This document shows positions 63,190 to 64,000 of a stretch of DNA of 64,000 nucleotides, piece after piece. The stretch spans positions 186,001 through 250,000 of the forward strand of contig NZ_JHYA01000003.1 of the NCBI RefSeq assembly GCF_000621545.1, read 5' to 3'. Position 1 is the first letter of the stretch, and each line of letters starts with the position of its first letter. Origin of the DNA: Anaerovibrio lipolyticus LB2005 (GTDB taxonomy: Bacteria; Bacillota; Negativicutes; Selenomonadales; Selenomonadaceae). Made by a program: the position numbers and the translations under genes. The notes beneath the pieces were generated by a model, which made no database searches, was not told the DNA's origin, and saw only the letters and a program-made list of their open reading frames with translations.

Positions 63190-64000
63190 ATGAAAAAATG
63201 TAAGCTCCTGCTTTTGGCCGTTTCCATGGTGTGGGGAGGTCTTTGCCTTTCCTTGGGGACTAATCATGTAATGGCGGCAGAAGCATTGGATAAGGCCGAA
63301 ACGGTGGAAATGGAGGAAAACACCTATGCCGTGTCTGATACGGCATATCTGAATCTTGATTGGTTGGCCGGGGCCGGCAATGAGGATGCAGCTACCATTT
63401 TGAAGCTAATCGGCAATCGTACTATTGCTGTGGACAGCAGTTTGCCGGATTTTAAGCGCATAAATAACATGAATCAGACCCTTCGGCGGATAAACTACGA
63501 TGCCCTTAATCTGTATTGTCTGGCCAACGGCTATACGGAAATAATGGAGCTGGGCTGTGGTTATTCCCCAAGGGGAATTTATATGTGTGAGCGGGGAAAA
63601 AATTACACGGGCTGTGATTTTGCCTCGGTGGTAAGGGATATGAGAAAGCTTACTTCCTATCTGACTCCCCAGGAGAAGAAATTCCTCCATTACAAGATGG
63701 CGGGGGTAACCAGTGAGGCGGAAATGCAGCAGGCTGTCCAGGATATCAAGGCCCCTATGTGCATGGTTTCAGAAGGTCTTTGGATGTTTTTGGGCAATGG
63801 GGAAAAGAAGAAGGCCCTTGAAAATATTAAAAAGATTTTAGATGCCAAGGGTGGTTGTCTTATTACTACGGATTTTAGCTTTAAGGAATATGGCTGGAAT
63901 GTGGCGGAGGCCCTGTACCCGGGTCATGGGGATGCCATAATGGATGAAACCATGGAGCTTTACGATGTGGTTTCCAGAGATGATATAGGAAAGAACCTCT
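63190..64000 (+). CDS. Exported methyltransferase-like protein (3' end outside window)
   Basis: The first 270 codons of a gene that runs off the right edge. A typical signal peptide (MKKCKLLLLAVSMVWGG...HVMAA-EA) is followed by a domain resembling leucine-carboxymethyltransferase-type class I methyltransferases: MELGCGYSPRGIYM (motif I, about residues 119-132), YTGCDFASVVRDM (acidic motif II) and VSEGLWMFLGNGEKKKALEN. SAM is not expected outside the cytoplasm, so an exported enzyme of this fold is odd; the signal segment might be a membrane anchor with inward topology, or the domain may have another ligand. Confidence 0.7.
   Translation, partial: MKKCKLLLLAVSMVWGGLCLSLGTNHVMAAEALDKAETVEMEENTYAVSDTAYLNLDWLAGAGNEDAATILKLIGNRTIAVDSSLPDFKRINNMNQTLRRINYDALNLYCLANGYTEIMELGCGYSPRGIYMCERGKNYTGCDFASVVRDMRKLTSYLTPQEKKFLHYKMAGVTSEAEMQQAVQDIKAPMCMVSEGLWMFLGNGEKKKALENIKKILDAKGGCLITTDFSFKEYGWNVAEALYPGHGDAIMDETMELYDVVSRDDIGKNL

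Noticed and set aside
1-64000. Conjugation, phage or defence islands
   Set aside because: No relaxase, type IV secretion, phage structural, restriction-modification or cas genes were recognised. The PcfJ-like gene alone is not evidence of a conjugative module.

Overview
The window comes from a low-to-mid GC diderm anaerobe. Gram-negative features (a TonB-dependent receptor and an EptA-like sulfatase-fold transferase) sit beside Firmicutes-type genes and signals: LL-diaminopimelate aminotransferase, CsoR, a BirA-type operator and strong AGGAGG ribosome sites. This points to the Negativicutes, probably the Selenomonadaceae. That placement is inferred from gene content, not from a search.

The central feature is a plasmid/chromid-type replication and partition module at about 32.9-37.1 kb. 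It holds a Rep_3-type initiator gene (minus strand), about 1 kb of AT-rich DNA with roughly 20 iterons of about 17 bp in both orientations, then parA and a ribbon-helix-helix parB-like gene (plus strand). Gene orientation and G-versus-C bias appear to switch here: the plus strand is C-rich to the left and G-rich to the right, even across genes of the minority orientation. This fits an active bidirectional origin. Because the same DNA carries tRNA-Glu, dapL, a DAHP synthase, bioB and thiD, it looks like a chromid or secondary chromosome rather than a small plasmid.

Left arm (1-32.8 kb): an eroded region with an Rpn-type nuclease gene, STAS remnants, a SpoIIE-like phosphatase and a DUF4143 ATPase (0-6 kb); an exported protein plus DJ-1/PfpI operon; a hybrid histidine kinase; tRNA-Glu; an EptA-like enzyme; the copper module csoR-copA with tandem operators; the ammonium module amtB-glnK with a long structured leader; dinB, dapL, usp, DUF4867, thiD, a PcfJ-like gene, ogt, bioB with a BirA operator, a sirtuin, an exported RelA/SpoT-like protein and an exported M48-TPR protease.

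Right arm (37.2-64 kb): two hybrid histidine kinases and two GGDEF proteins, a candidate structured RNA of about 315 nt with its own promoter and terminator (45.9-46.2 kb), a TPR lipoprotein-like exported protein, a YjfB-like protein, an ECF S component next to a TonB receptor, YitT, ACT and ZIP proteins, a second Rpn-type gene, an MnmM-like methyltransferase, DAHP synthase, a Fur-controlled DUF3793-flavodoxin operon, a third hybrid kinase, a YgiD-like dioxygenase and a truncated exported methyltransferase-like gene.

Signal transduction dominates. Four large hybrid histidine kinases and two diguanylate cyclases are present, and three of the six carry paired periplasmic substrate-binding domains, so the same kind of nutrient sensing appears wired both to phosphorelay and to c-di-GMP. 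Metal and nutrient control (copper, iron, ammonium, biotin) can be read directly from operators and leaders.
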